A stretch of 37,761 nt of DNA, from IMG/VR virus record IMGVR_UViG_3300027648_000001, positions 64,001-101,761 of that record; one strand, written 5' to 3'. Under the pieces are notes generated by a model. The model had not been told where the DNA came from, did not search any database, and worked only from the letters and a program-made list of their open reading frames with translations. Every line of letters starts with the position of its first letter. Position 1 is the stretch's first letter. The DNA comes from a virus. Shown here piece after piece: positions 29,553 through 35,318 of the stretch. The translations under genes were made by a program, and so were the position numbers.

Positions 29553-30239
29553 TTAAATAACGTGATTCCATGTCTTTCTTTTTACGACCCTACCAACGGT
29601 GGATTTTGTAATTCTAAATCGTACCGCTATTTCTGACAGAGTTAGCCCATCCACACTAAGCTTTCTAATCTCCCGAACAGAAGCATCGGTCAGCTTGGCA
29701 TGTGTATTACTTTCACCAAGATGAATTGGTGGATTCGTTCTGTTTTCCTTCTGCCAGTACCTATATGGACGCCTATTGTTCATTTGATCGGATCGAGAGG
29801 CCCACTTACAGTTGCCCGGCTCGTAATTGCCGTTGTTATCCTCCCTTTCAATGCTAAAGCCAAGCGGTCTAGGTCCCATATCTTTCATAAAGACCTCAAA
29901 ATCTTCCCACTTGGGACAAACTGTAATTCCTCGTCCGCCATAGTGCTTCCACGCAGTATTTTTAGGATTCGAGCAACGATCTTTCATACCTAGCCATACA
30001 TGATATTCTGGGATGTACCGCATCCCATGTTTTCGTGCTCGAATCCTAGTAACTTCACGGCGCAAGCATCCACAGCTATTGGTTTGGCCCCAACGAAGCC
30101 GCCCTCCGCTAATGGACAGCTTATTGCCGCAATCGCAAATGCAATTCCAATACGTTCTGCCGTTTCTTACCTTATCGAAACTACTTACTAGCCAGCGACC
30201 GAATCTTTTTCCCCTCAATTCCAGTCTTGGCGGCACCAT
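29553..30239 (-). CDS. HNH/AP2-type homing endonuclease-like protein with C-terminal HTH
   Basis: 228 residues from ATG 30239 (GGAGGGCA upstream; an earlier ATG would widen the overlap with the previous gene). N-terminal zinc part: GKRFGRWLVSS...WNCICDCGNK...SCGCLRRE. Middle: WLGMKDRCSNP, HYGGRGITVCPKWEDFEVFM and NNGNYEPGNCKWASRSDQMN, the core of a phage HNH/AP2 homing family. C-terminal HTH: VREIRKLSVDGLTLSEIAVR...STVGRVVKRKTW. The gene is mobile in many phages. A palindrome-like site lies inside at 29904. It borders the repeat array by 3-7 nt. Confidence 0.8.
   Translation of the reverse strand: MVPPRLELRGKRFGRWLVSSFDKVRNGRTYWNCICDCGNKLSISGGRLRWGQTNSCGCLRREVTRIRARKHGMRYIPEYHVWLGMKDRCSNPKNTAWKHYGGRGITVCPKWEDFEVFMKDMGPRPLGFSIEREDNNGNYEPGNCKWASRSDQMNNRRPYRYWQKENRTNPPIHLGESNTHAKLTDASVREIRKLSVDGLTLSEIAVRFRITKSTVGRVVKRKTWNHVI
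29904..29917. repeat. Palindrome copy, two mismatches
   Basis: TTCCCACTTGGGAC, inside the HNH/AP2-type gene. Confidence 0.5.
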
Positions 30240-30462
30240 TGCCCTCCACGCTAATACCGAATTGTTTTCTTTTGTATTCGATATGTTGCCGTACACTTTC
30301 TACGGAAACAATCTCGGAAGAAAACATCGCCAGTGTAGCACGAGGATTGGAAATATCGTTGAACAGAATTATGTTACCGCCCGGCCCAAAGTTTTCCTGA
30401 ACGCCGAAAAATTCGCCGCCCGCTTCGATAAGCATCAACTTAATTGGAGTCAGATCGTTCAT
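30181..30462 (-). CDS. Small hypothetical protein
   Basis: 93 residues. IKLMLIEAGGEFFGVQENFG, then NIILFNDISNPRATLAMFSS, then a helix (ESVRQHIEYKRKQFGI) and a basic end. Strand-rich first half; no family recognised. No clear ribosome site at ATG 30462. The HNH gene overlaps its last 59 nt, perhaps a mark of the mobile gene's insertion. Confidence 0.5.
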   Translation of the reverse strand: MNDLTPIKLMLIEAGGEFFGVQENFGPGGNIILFNDISNPRATLAMFSSEIVSVESVRQHIEYKRKQFGISVEGNGAAKTGIEGKKIRSLASK

Positions 30463-30477
30463 CGGAAACCATTTTAA

Positions 30478-30891
30478 TCATCCAAGATAATCGCTGTAGT
30501 CCAAAGGACTGAACTCTCTACTGCTAGTTCGGAGTTCGATGGCTTTGCGCTGGGCACGGATGTGCTCCAGCCTTTTAACGATTGTTTTGTAATCCTTTTT
30601 GGAGTCTCCGCTCCCAGTTGTATCGAACAGAAAATCCGCTTCCTCTTCTGTTAGACCGGCCAAGTCGCGGGCGGCATCAAGATCGACACTTTCCGCAAAC
30701 GCCTGCCGTTCTTTCTTGGGCTTGGAAAGCAGGACCATCCATACGCCAAAACAGCCGATTGCTCCGCACGGAGTTTTTTTGGTTATTTCGCATTCCGAAG
30801 CAACGGTGTCCTGATCGTAGCTTTCTGGAAAGTCCTTGATGTGTTTGAGGGTCTTTCTAATTAAAGCTTCATTCAACTTCGGTAGATTCAT
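30478..30891 (-). CDS. Conserved hypothetical protein (PCGxxGC family)
   Basis: 137 residues from the second ATG, 30891, which has AAGGA at better spacing than ATG 30900. NLPKLNEALIRKTLKHIKDF, then SYDQDTVA and PCGAIGCFGVWMVLL recall a phage/bacterial family of unknown function with a conserved 'CG..GC..GW'. The second half is helical and charged. Might bind metal via the Cys. Confidence 0.6.
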   Translation of the reverse strand: MNLPKLNEALIRKTLKHIKDFPESYDQDTVASECEITKKTPCGAIGCFGVWMVLLSKPKKERQAFAESVDLDAARDLAGLTEEEADFLFDTTGSGDSKKDYKTIVKRLEHIRAQRKAIELRTSSREFSPLDYSDYLG

Positions 30892-30927
30892 TTTATCCAT
30901 CCTTATGTTCGGCTCAGTGGCCAGCTT

Positions 30928-31281
30928 TTACAGCTTTTCTAGCTCGTGATCCACAAATTCACGAGCATGTGTCGGAAGCGTTTCGTACAGATGGATAATG
31001 GTGTTAATGCTTTCCAGTTCGCGATCTAGCGAGCCATTGACTACCGGATTTGCCGCAACGCGATTCGATCCCCACTTCTTTCTTGGCTTGCCCGACTTCG
31101 TGAGTTTGCCTGTTACTGCCGCCGCTGCCCTGACTGCCGCCGCACCTCTTGGCTTTGTCTTTCTTTCAAAGCCTGGAATTTGCCCGGTTAAGTGGTGTGC
31201 ATTCCAGCGATGGCTGGCCATTCCCTTCCATGTTGCTGTTTGCTTTCCGCAACCTGCTACTTCACAAGTTAATGGGTTCAT
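30928..31281 (-). CDS. C2H2-like zinc-finger protein
   Basis: About 117 residues from ATG 31281 (AGAGGTG upstream; GTG 31290 is alternative). CEVAGCGKQTATWKGMASHR then WNAHH gives C-x4-C...H-x4-H, a classical C2H2 finger. A basic, Ala/Lys-rich linker (KLTKSGKPRKKWGSN) and a helical end follow. Prokaryotic Ros-type proteins use similar fingers to bind DNA, so it is a regulator candidate. Confidence 0.6.
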   Translation of the reverse strand: MNPLTCEVAGCGKQTATWKGMASHRWNAHHLTGQIPGFERKTKPRGAAAVRAAAAVTGKLTKSGKPRKKWGSNRVAANPVVNGSLDRELESINTIIHLYETLPTHAREFVDHELEKL

Positions 31282-31312
31282 GCTCTTCACCTCTTTTAGA
31301 TTTTTACCGCAA

Positions 31313-31807
31313 CTACTCTTCTTCTTGCTCTGTGCCTGGCCGGTCGTAGAAGTTGCGTACGCCAGTTGTTAGATGACGGATTACTTTTACGACTGGTTTT
31401 TTGGGTTTATCGCCGCTGCCGTCGCTATGTTCGCCACCGCCACCGCGACCAATCCTTCTGGTAGCCGGAACTTTGCTCAATTGGTAGGTGCCTGGCTCAA
31501 AACTATGGCTGCGGTCAAAAACTACGACTTCTTTGCTCAGGCTCGGAGGCACGATATAGCGGGTGGCTACTGAGCCTCGAATCAAATAAGCTTTGCTCAG
31601 CGAAATGACCGCTCCGTCCAAGCCTAGTTCACGCTTGCAGGCGCGTGCCATTGCACAGTCGCTTGGATGTTTTGGTGTGCCCCTTCTGTTGTCACGTGCG
31701 CGGACTTCAACTGTCAATGACTCGGTTGCGTCCGTGATCGTTGTGACCTTCGGGAAAAGCTTCTGGATTTTCGTTAAATGGGCCTTGTGTACTTTTGGTT
31801 TTTCCAT
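31313..31807 (-). CDS. Conserved phage hypothetical protein
   Basis: 164 residues. Residues 10-110 read ITDATESLTVEVRARDNRRG, then DCAMARACKRELGLDGAVIS and YIVPPSLSKEVVVFDRSHSF, a family seen in phages of soil bacteria; the rest is a Gly/Lys-rich disordered tail ending in GTEQEEE. GGAGAAAACA precedes the ATG, and the isolated 49-bp repeat unit stands 19 nt before it. Function unknown. Confidence 0.6.
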   Translation of the reverse strand: MEKPKVHKAHLTKIQKLFPKVTTITDATESLTVEVRARDNRRGTPKHPSDCAMARACKRELGLDGAVISLSKAYLIRGSVATRYIVPPSLSKEVVVFDRSHSFEPGTYQLSKVPATRRIGRGGGGEHSDGSGDKPKKPVVKVIRHLTTGVRNFYDRPGTEQEEE

Positions 31808-31826
31808 TGTTTTCTCCGTGAATTTA

Positions 31827-31881
31827 CCTGCCGCACCAAGCCCCGCCAGAACTTACCTCGCCGGGCCGAGCCGTACCTGCC
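31827..31881. repeat. Solitary 49-bp unit of the CCTG(CCNNR)9 repeat
   Basis: CCTGCC starts at 31827 and 31876, exactly 49 bp apart. Between lie nine pentamers, eight of them CCNNR and one (ACTTA) variant. It lies in the 77-bp gap upstream of the minus gene starting at 31807, 2.3 kb from the main array. This isolated copy shows the 49-bp module is a unit in its own right. Confidence 0.85.
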
Positions 31882-31884
31882 GTT

Positions 31885-32238
31885 TCACTGCACGACCAGT
31901 CTGGTACTTGGAGTCTTCGGTGTGTCGTTTTTGATAGCTTCGGCTTTGACAAAGCCCAGTCCTTCACCGAGTACTTCGTCGCCGAACTTCTCAAACTCTT
32001 TGCGCCAAGCTACGTTGGCCCGCCACATTGTGCTCAGTTGCGCCGTCAGTTTCCCTTTTTGAACCGGAACTTGGAGGCCCAACAATTGCATCAGGTTCTT
32101 TTCGGCCTCTTGCCTTTGAGTTTCAAGCATGGCTACTTTATCGGCCAAGTGCTTGTAGGCGCGAAGCTCCCGTTGCCGGATCATCGGCGCTGGCGGAGCG
32201 ATTAGTTCAGTTGGTTTTGCTGTTGTGTGTGTCTTCAT
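31885..32238 (-). CDS. Helical hypothetical protein
   Basis: 117 residues. APPAPMIRQRELRAYKHLAD, then a coiled coil (KVAMLETQRQEAEKNLMQLL), then a mixed domain (MWRANVAWRKEFEKFGDEVL). AGAGAGCTAAAA precedes the ATG. Its promoter region (32263-32322) carries the shared element, a -10 candidate and a palindrome copy, so this gene may be a palindrome-controlled operon start. Function unknown. Confidence 0.55.
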   Translation of the reverse strand: MKTHTTAKPTELIAPPAPMIRQRELRAYKHLADKVAMLETQRQEAEKNLMQLLGLQVPVQKGKLTAQLSTMWRANVAWRKEFEKFGDEVLGEGLGFVKAEAIKNDTPKTPSTRLVVQ

Positions 32239-32262
32239 TTTTAGCTCTCTTTTAAACTACTA

Positions 32263-32322
32263 AAACTGCAAGCGGTGATATATTATCTCATATCGGACAG
32301 AATTGCAAGTCCCAATTGAGAC
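32263..32322 (-). promoter_or_regulatory. Promoter with palindrome adjoining -35
   Basis: Minus strand, in order: GTCTCAATTGGGAC (32309-32322), TTGCAA (32303-32308), 17 bp, TAATAT, then CCGCTTGCAGTTT (32263-32275), then the ATG 25 nt on. The palindrome abuts the -35 hexamer, as a repressor or activator site would. Confidence 0.6.
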
Positions 32323-32327
32323 GTTGT

Positions 32328-32573
32328 TTACTTCTTGGCGACGATCCGAAACTTCAGTATTCGACTTACTAACTCTTCGAGGGCTAGGACCTTGCTAGCC
32401 GCATCGGTAGTCACTTCGTAAGTGGTGAAGTGAAGTTTGCACCTCGCGTTCTTGCATACGCGCCTGCGTCGGACTGTACGGTTCTCCAGAAAGGTAGTAG
32501 CACGGGAGTCCGTAACAAAAGTATCGACGCCGCATTTTGTACAAGGATAACCAGTCTTAATTTGGTCAGTCAT
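32328..32573 (-). CDS. NrdR-like zinc-ribbon protein without ATP-cone
   Basis: 81 residues. CTKCGVDTFVTDSRATTFLE, then TVRRRRVCKNARCKLHFTTY and E, match the NrdR zinc ribbon: CxxC, 'V.DSR', RRRR, CxxxC and FTTYE. NrdR proteins (about 150 residues) carry an ATP-cone after this; here a short helical tail replaces it. Full NrdR represses ribonucleotide-reductase genes, so a phage ribbon alone may occupy or compete for such sites. Overlaps the preceding gene by ATGA. Confidence 0.7.
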   Translation of the reverse strand: MTDQIKTGYPCTKCGVDTFVTDSRATTFLENRTVRRRRVCKNARCKLHFTTYEVTTDAASKVLALEELVSRILKFRIVAKK

Positions 32574-32863
32574 AACTGCTTGAGCCGGTCTGAAAAACCG
32601 GTTAGCTCGAACGTTTTGTCTCGGTCGAGCAACACGTATTCTTTGGGCCGCCAGTCGTCTGGGCTTGTGAATTCCCTAAACTCTTCGGCGTTGTAGGCAA
32701 AACCAGCGGCCTCAAATGCACCATTGTCCACTACGACGATTAGTGCTTTATCGTGCGGAATGTCGGCGAACTCGACCGGCTTTTGGATTCTTTTTCCGCC
32801 GTACAGGCTTTCGATTTGCGCGACTTTGTTTTTGTGTTCTGGAACGTTTACGTAATAGCCCAT
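32570..32863 (-). CDS. Small conserved hypothetical protein
   Basis: 97 residues from ATG 32863 (GGGAGGGAAAG upstream). NVPEHKNKVAQIESLYGGKR, then DKALIVVVDNGAFEAAGFAY and PDDWRPKEYVLLDRDKTFEL: a compact alpha/beta protein. The family is seen in phages, unknown function. It overlaps the preceding gene by 116 nt, unusually long for this genome. Confidence 0.6.
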   Translation of the reverse strand: MGYYVNVPEHKNKVAQIESLYGGKRIQKPVEFADIPHDKALIVVVDNGAFEAAGFAYNAEEFREFTSPDDWRPKEYVLLDRDKTFELTGFSDRLKQL

Positions 32864-33146
32864 CTTTCCCTCCCTCAATTTGAGATACAAGTTTTTTGAT
32901 ATCCGCCACAGAGAAAAGCCTACAGCCGATATGCAATCTGCCTTTGACTAGTTCCGTGGGTGCTGACATCCTCCAAGTTTTTACCGATCCCGAACAGTTA
33001 GGACATTCGCATGCCCACACATGCTCTTCGCCGGACAATACTTTCCGTACTTGTTGAACGGAGCATAATCTGTAATGTCCGCAGGAGTCGATGCCGTACT
33101 CTGCGTCATAGAGTTTTCCATCCTTAATTACTAGTTTGTTTATCAT
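32748..33146 (-). CDS. Zinc-binding protein with long basic tail
   Basis: 132 residues. IDSCGHYRLC...CECPNCSG supplies six Cys in the first 52, then LHIGCRLFSVADIKKL. The last 35 residues (RKRSRTQKQSRANRKPVRRK then KNPKAGRVRRHSAR) are almost pure basic and lie wholly in the overlap with the next gene, so they may be either a nucleic-acid tail or out-of-frame filler before a chance stop. GGAGAGACCAA precedes ATG 33146. Confidence 0.5.
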   Translation of the reverse strand: MINKLVIKDGKLYDAEYGIDSCGHYRLCSVQQVRKVLSGEEHVWACECPNCSGSVKTWRMSAPTELVKGRLHIGCRLFSVADIKKLVSQIEGGKDGLLRKRSRTQKQSRANRKPVRRKKNPKAGRVRRHSAR

Positions 33147-33345
33147 TTGGTCTCTCCAAGGATTTCTTCTTTTTATTTATTTCCCAGCTTTGCAGCCCGT
33201 AGCACATAGAGTAACCAGCGAGGAAAGCGAGGACGTAGACGACCGGTTTCTCTGGCGCAAACCAAGAACCAAGACTTGCAAATACTACTGTCGTGAATGG
33301 CCACCAAGTCGCTTCCCTGTCCGAAGCGGGATAGGCGGGACTCAT
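33124..33345 (-). CDS. Small membrane protein
   Basis: 73 residues with a membrane helix about residues 35-55 (VVYVLAFLAGYSMCYGLQSW) and perhaps a weaker one before it (TVVFASLGSWF). Basic, Lys-rich end. GAAGGAACA precedes the ATG, which overlaps the preceding stop. Function unknown. Confidence 0.55.
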   Translation of the reverse strand: MSPAYPASDREATWWPFTTVVFASLGSWFAPEKPVVYVLAFLAGYSMCYGLQSWEINKKKKSLERPNDKQTSN

Positions 33346-33488
33346 TGTTCCTTCAATGCTTGAATTTTTTGCAGCACGCCTATTAGGATTTGACGTGCTT
33401 CCGCTGGAAGGGAAATTAAATCGAGCACGCTTTTCAAGTCTTCTTCAATGAGCGAAAGTTCTAAATCTGTCGTAAGAATCTCTCTCAT
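33342..33488 (-). CDS. 48-residue helical protein
   Basis: Reads MREILTTDLELSLIEEDLKS, then VLDLISLPAEARQILIGVLQ and KIQALKEQ. Two amphipathic helices, acidic. GGAAGGGCGG stands close to the ATG, and the stop overlaps the next ATG by TGA/ATG. Two copies of the shared promoter element lie 29 and 46 nt upstream. Unknown function; perhaps an operon leader gene. Confidence 0.55.
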   Translation of the reverse strand: MREILTTDLELSLIEEDLKSVLDLISLPAEARQILIGVLQKIQALKEQ

Positions 33489-33516
33489 TTATCCGCCCTT
33501 CCTTTAGACGGAGATT

Positions 33517-33546
33517 AAACAGCAAGCAAGGTCAAATAGCAAGCGA
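33517..33546 (-). promoter_or_regulatory. Tandem shared elements upstream of small-gene operon
   Basis: Two copies 17 bp apart on the minus strand: TTGCTTGCTGTTT (33517-) and CGCTTGCTATTT (33534-33545), in the 62-bp gap before the gene starting at 33488. TTGACC lies between them and TTTAAT follows, giving partial promoter hexamers at short spacing. Confidence 0.45.
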
Positions 33547-33550
33547 GAAA

Positions 33551-33814
33551 TTACAGCGTTGCCTCAATAGTAACGGCGTCCGGCTTGGGCGCTTTCGGAT
33601 CACCGAAACCAGCGATCTCCAGAAAACGCTTGCCGTCAAACTGCTTATCGCTTCGTTGAATTACATCGACAAGCATGAACGATAGCCGCATGAGCCTCTC
33701 GACTTCAATTGGCGTAGCGCCTTGCTGGCATTCACGAATCGTTTTACCGACGATGGTAAAAATTCCGTGCTGTCGTTTTAGACTAGTTTCCTTTGTCAAC
33801 AATCGGGCCATCAT
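33551..33814 (-). CDS. Small hypothetical protein
   Basis: 87 residues from the first ATG of an ATGATG at 33814 with GGGAGGAAA upstream. MMARLLTKETSLKRQHGIFT, then GKTIRECQQGATPIEVERLM and a C-terminal FLEIAGFGDPK. Two helices then a strand; no family. Overlaps the preceding gene by 4 nt. Confidence 0.55.
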   Translation of the reverse strand: MMARLLTKETSLKRQHGIFTIVGKTIRECQQGATPIEVERLMRLSFMLVDVIQRSDKQFDGKRFLEIAGFGDPKAPKPDAVTIEATL

Positions 33815-34059
33815 TTTCCTCCCTTCTCGTTCGCTTCGCGCAGGCGCTTGAGCATGTGCAGCTTTTCCTCTTCGAGTTTGTTCAGATCGATTTCGAAGTA
33901 TCGGGCCAGCCACTCATTGAGCGAACGTCTGTGCCATTTGGCTGGCATGTGAACGCCTTCTGATTCCAGCCAGGTTATGAATTCGCCGACTAATTCGCTT
34001 TTGTCCCTTATTTTTGAAAGCTTCTCATGCTCGGCGTAAACGATTTCCCTTTCAGTCAT
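33811..34059 (-). CDS. Small conserved hypothetical protein
   Basis: 82 residues from ATG 34059, which overlaps the preceding stop (ATGA). TEREIVYAEHEKLSKIRDKS, then GEFITWLESEGVHMPAKWHR and a coiled-coil end: a family seen in phages beginning 'E..I...HE...I...S...G.F..WL'. Unknown function. An ATG 18 nt upstream has no better ribosome site. Confidence 0.6.
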   Translation of the reverse strand: MTEREIVYAEHEKLSKIRDKSELVGEFITWLESEGVHMPAKWHRRSLNEWLARYFEIDLNKLEEEKLHMLKRLREANEKGGK

Positions 34060-34229
34060 ATTGATGATTCCAGCCATTTGCTGTAACGGCGGAATGCTTC
34101 TTTGGAGCGAAAGAAGTTGTAAATCAATGGCGTTAGCCCTCGCAAGGTTAAAGTCATCGTGCTAGTCATTTTGCCGGTCACCACCTTGCGCGGCTTAGGA
34201 TGCTTCTTTGGTCTTTTCTTTTTGGACAT
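34056..34229 (-). CDS. 57-residue basic protein
   Basis: Reads MSKKKRPKKHPKPRKVVTGK, then MTSTMTLTLRGLTPLIYNFF and RSKEAFRRYSKWLESSI. Highly basic N-terminus, then a beta/helix body. AAAGGC precedes the ATG. It may bind nucleic acid. No family recognised. Confidence 0.5.
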   Translation of the reverse strand: MSKKKRPKKHPKPRKVVTGKMTSTMTLTLRGLTPLIYNFFRSKEAFRRYSKWLESSI

Positions 34230-34244
34230 TTTGTTTGCCTTTAG

Positions 34245-34511
34245 TTAGTTTGTTGTTCCGTTGCCGCACTTCTTGCAGCTTGCGGCATGAACCGCTTCCA
34301 TTTGATCCATGAAAGCGTTTATGGCTTTACCCATTTGCTTTTTCACCGCTTGAGTAAATAGCCGGTCTTGATGTTCTCCAGTCCCAGCGGCTACGATTTC
34401 TGCTAGAACCGTTGTTTCTGGCGCAGGAAGAGTAAGATTTTTCAGCCCCTTTACGAACTGTTTAACTTCTTCCGGCGCATCGGGTGGTACTGCTGCTCGT
34501 ATGTCTATCAT
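34245..34511 (-). CDS. Small hypothetical protein
   Basis: 88 residues: IDIRAAVPPDAPEEVKQFVK, then PAPETTVLAEIVAAGTGEHQ and a helical end with CKKCGNG. GGAGG stands close to the ATG. It is the first gene downstream of the strong minus-strand promoter at 34544-34572. Function unknown. Confidence 0.55.
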   Translation of the reverse strand: MIDIRAAVPPDAPEEVKQFVKGLKNLTLPAPETTVLAEIVAAGTGEHQDRLFTQAVKKQMGKAINAFMDQMEAVHAASCKKCGNGTTN

Positions 34512-34543
34512 TTTAGCCCTCCAAGGCTTTGAATTGAGCGACT

Positions 34544-34572
34544 ATGATACCTAATCTCACGTTACAAGTCAA
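34544..34572 (-). promoter_or_regulatory. Sigma70-type promoter for the minus-strand operon
   Basis: Minus strand TTGACT (34567-34572), 17-bp spacer, TATCAT (34544-34549). The start codon follows about 30 nt downstream at 34511 with a good ribosome site. This is the most consensus-like minus-strand promoter I see. Confidence 0.75.
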
Positions 34573-34593
34573 TAATAATTGCTAGCATTGCGC

Positions 34594-34627
34594 TTGAATA
34601 ATTTGGCCGACGAGATATAATCTCGTC
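34594..34627 (+). promoter_or_regulatory. Promoter with -10-centred operator, likely leaderless transcript
   Basis: TTGAAT (34594-34599), 16 bp, TATAAT (34616-34621). GACGAGA and TCTCGTC form a 7-bp inverted repeat around the -10. The ATG starts 6 nt after TATAAT, so the transcript would start at or beside the start codon. A repressor bound to the repeat would block the promoter. Confidence 0.65.
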
Positions 34628-34834
34628 ATGGCCACCCGTTATATTAAGAAGCTCCAATGTACCTGTAACCTTTGCAAGTACAAGTGGATACCGGACGATG
34701 GTAAGCATCCCTGGCGCTGTGCGAATCGCGCCTGCCAGTCTGTTTACTGGAACGTAAGAGCCAAGAAAGTCAAGCTGACGGATAAGCAGCTAGACCGTGC
34801 TACGGAAAAATTTCTTGCGATTCTAAGTTCTTGA
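34628..34834 (+). CDS. Small zinc-ribbon protein
   Basis: 68 residues. CTCNLCKYKWIPDDGKHPWR then CANRACQSVYWN is a four-Cys ribbon with 'KW.P' and 'YWN' edges, resembling rubredoxin-type ribbons of phage regulators; the end is helical and basic. There is no Shine-Dalgarno; the promoter overlap suggests leaderless translation. It might repress its own promoter. Confidence 0.6.
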   Translation: MATRYIKKLQCTCNLCKYKWIPDDGKHPWRCANRACQSVYWNVRAKKVKLTDKQLDRATEKFLAILSS

Positions 34835-34859
34835 CACTGGCCGCACCGTTTTCTACCGT
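34831..34859 (+). promoter_or_regulatory. Possible promoter of the 34970 gene
   Basis: Perfect -35 TTGACA (34831-34836) overlapping the stop of the ribbon gene, 17 bp, and a weak -10, TACCGT (34854-34859). It would give a leader of about 105 nt that contains the palindrome at 34953. Confidence 0.4.
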
Positions 34860-34952
34860 CTAGTTAAGCATCCCTCTCAGCGCGGCAGGGATGAATGAAG
34901 TGGACCGCCCACGCACCACCCTTCATTTATCTCTGCTGCCAATTTACGGGAT

Positions 34953-34966
34953 GTCCTAATTGGGAT
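34953..34966. repeat. Palindrome copy, two mismatches, at start of the 34970 gene
   Basis: GTCCTAATTGGGAT; GGGA serves as Shine-Dalgarno 4 nt before ATG 34970. Confidence 0.7.
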
Positions 34967-34969
34967 AAA

Positions 34970-35317
34970 ATGGCTGACTATCAGATTGGTGATCTTTACA
35001 GGCAGAATCGCGAAGGTTACCCTAAGCCAATCCAGCCAGGCGGACCAGGTACAATTGTGACCCAACCGGCCCAGCCAAGTAATACCCAGTACCAATCATT
35101 CACACCAGCAACGAATCCAATCCCATATAATGAAAAAGCTGCCATGTTCTTTCCGTTGTGCTCGCACGCCATTCGCTGCTATGAGATAATTCAATGTTCG
35201 TGGCAGGGTGCCCCGGCTGCGTTTTTGGTTTGCCCAATGTGCAACATCATACAAGATATTTATCAACCGCCTTCTCTCATACTAGACACGGCCATAACTC
35301 CAATGATATACGGATAG
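34970..35317 (+). CDS. Conserved phage hypothetical with late CPMC motif
   Basis: 115 residues from ATG 34970. ADYQIGDLYRQNREGYPKPI, a Pro/Gln/Thr linker, then FFPLCSHAIRCYEIIQCSWQ and CPMCNIIQDI; the paired Cys/His elements suit a zinc site. A longer frame from 34895 lacks a ribosome site. The Shine-Dalgarno GGGA is the right half of the palindrome at 34953-34966, 4 nt before the ATG. Family of unknown function. Confidence 0.65.
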   Translation: MADYQIGDLYRQNREGYPKPIQPGGPGTIVTQPAQPSNTQYQSFTPATNPIPYNEKAAMFFPLCSHAIRCYEIIQCSWQGAPAAFLVCPMCNIIQDIYQPPSLILDTAITPMIYG

Positions 35318-35318
35318 A

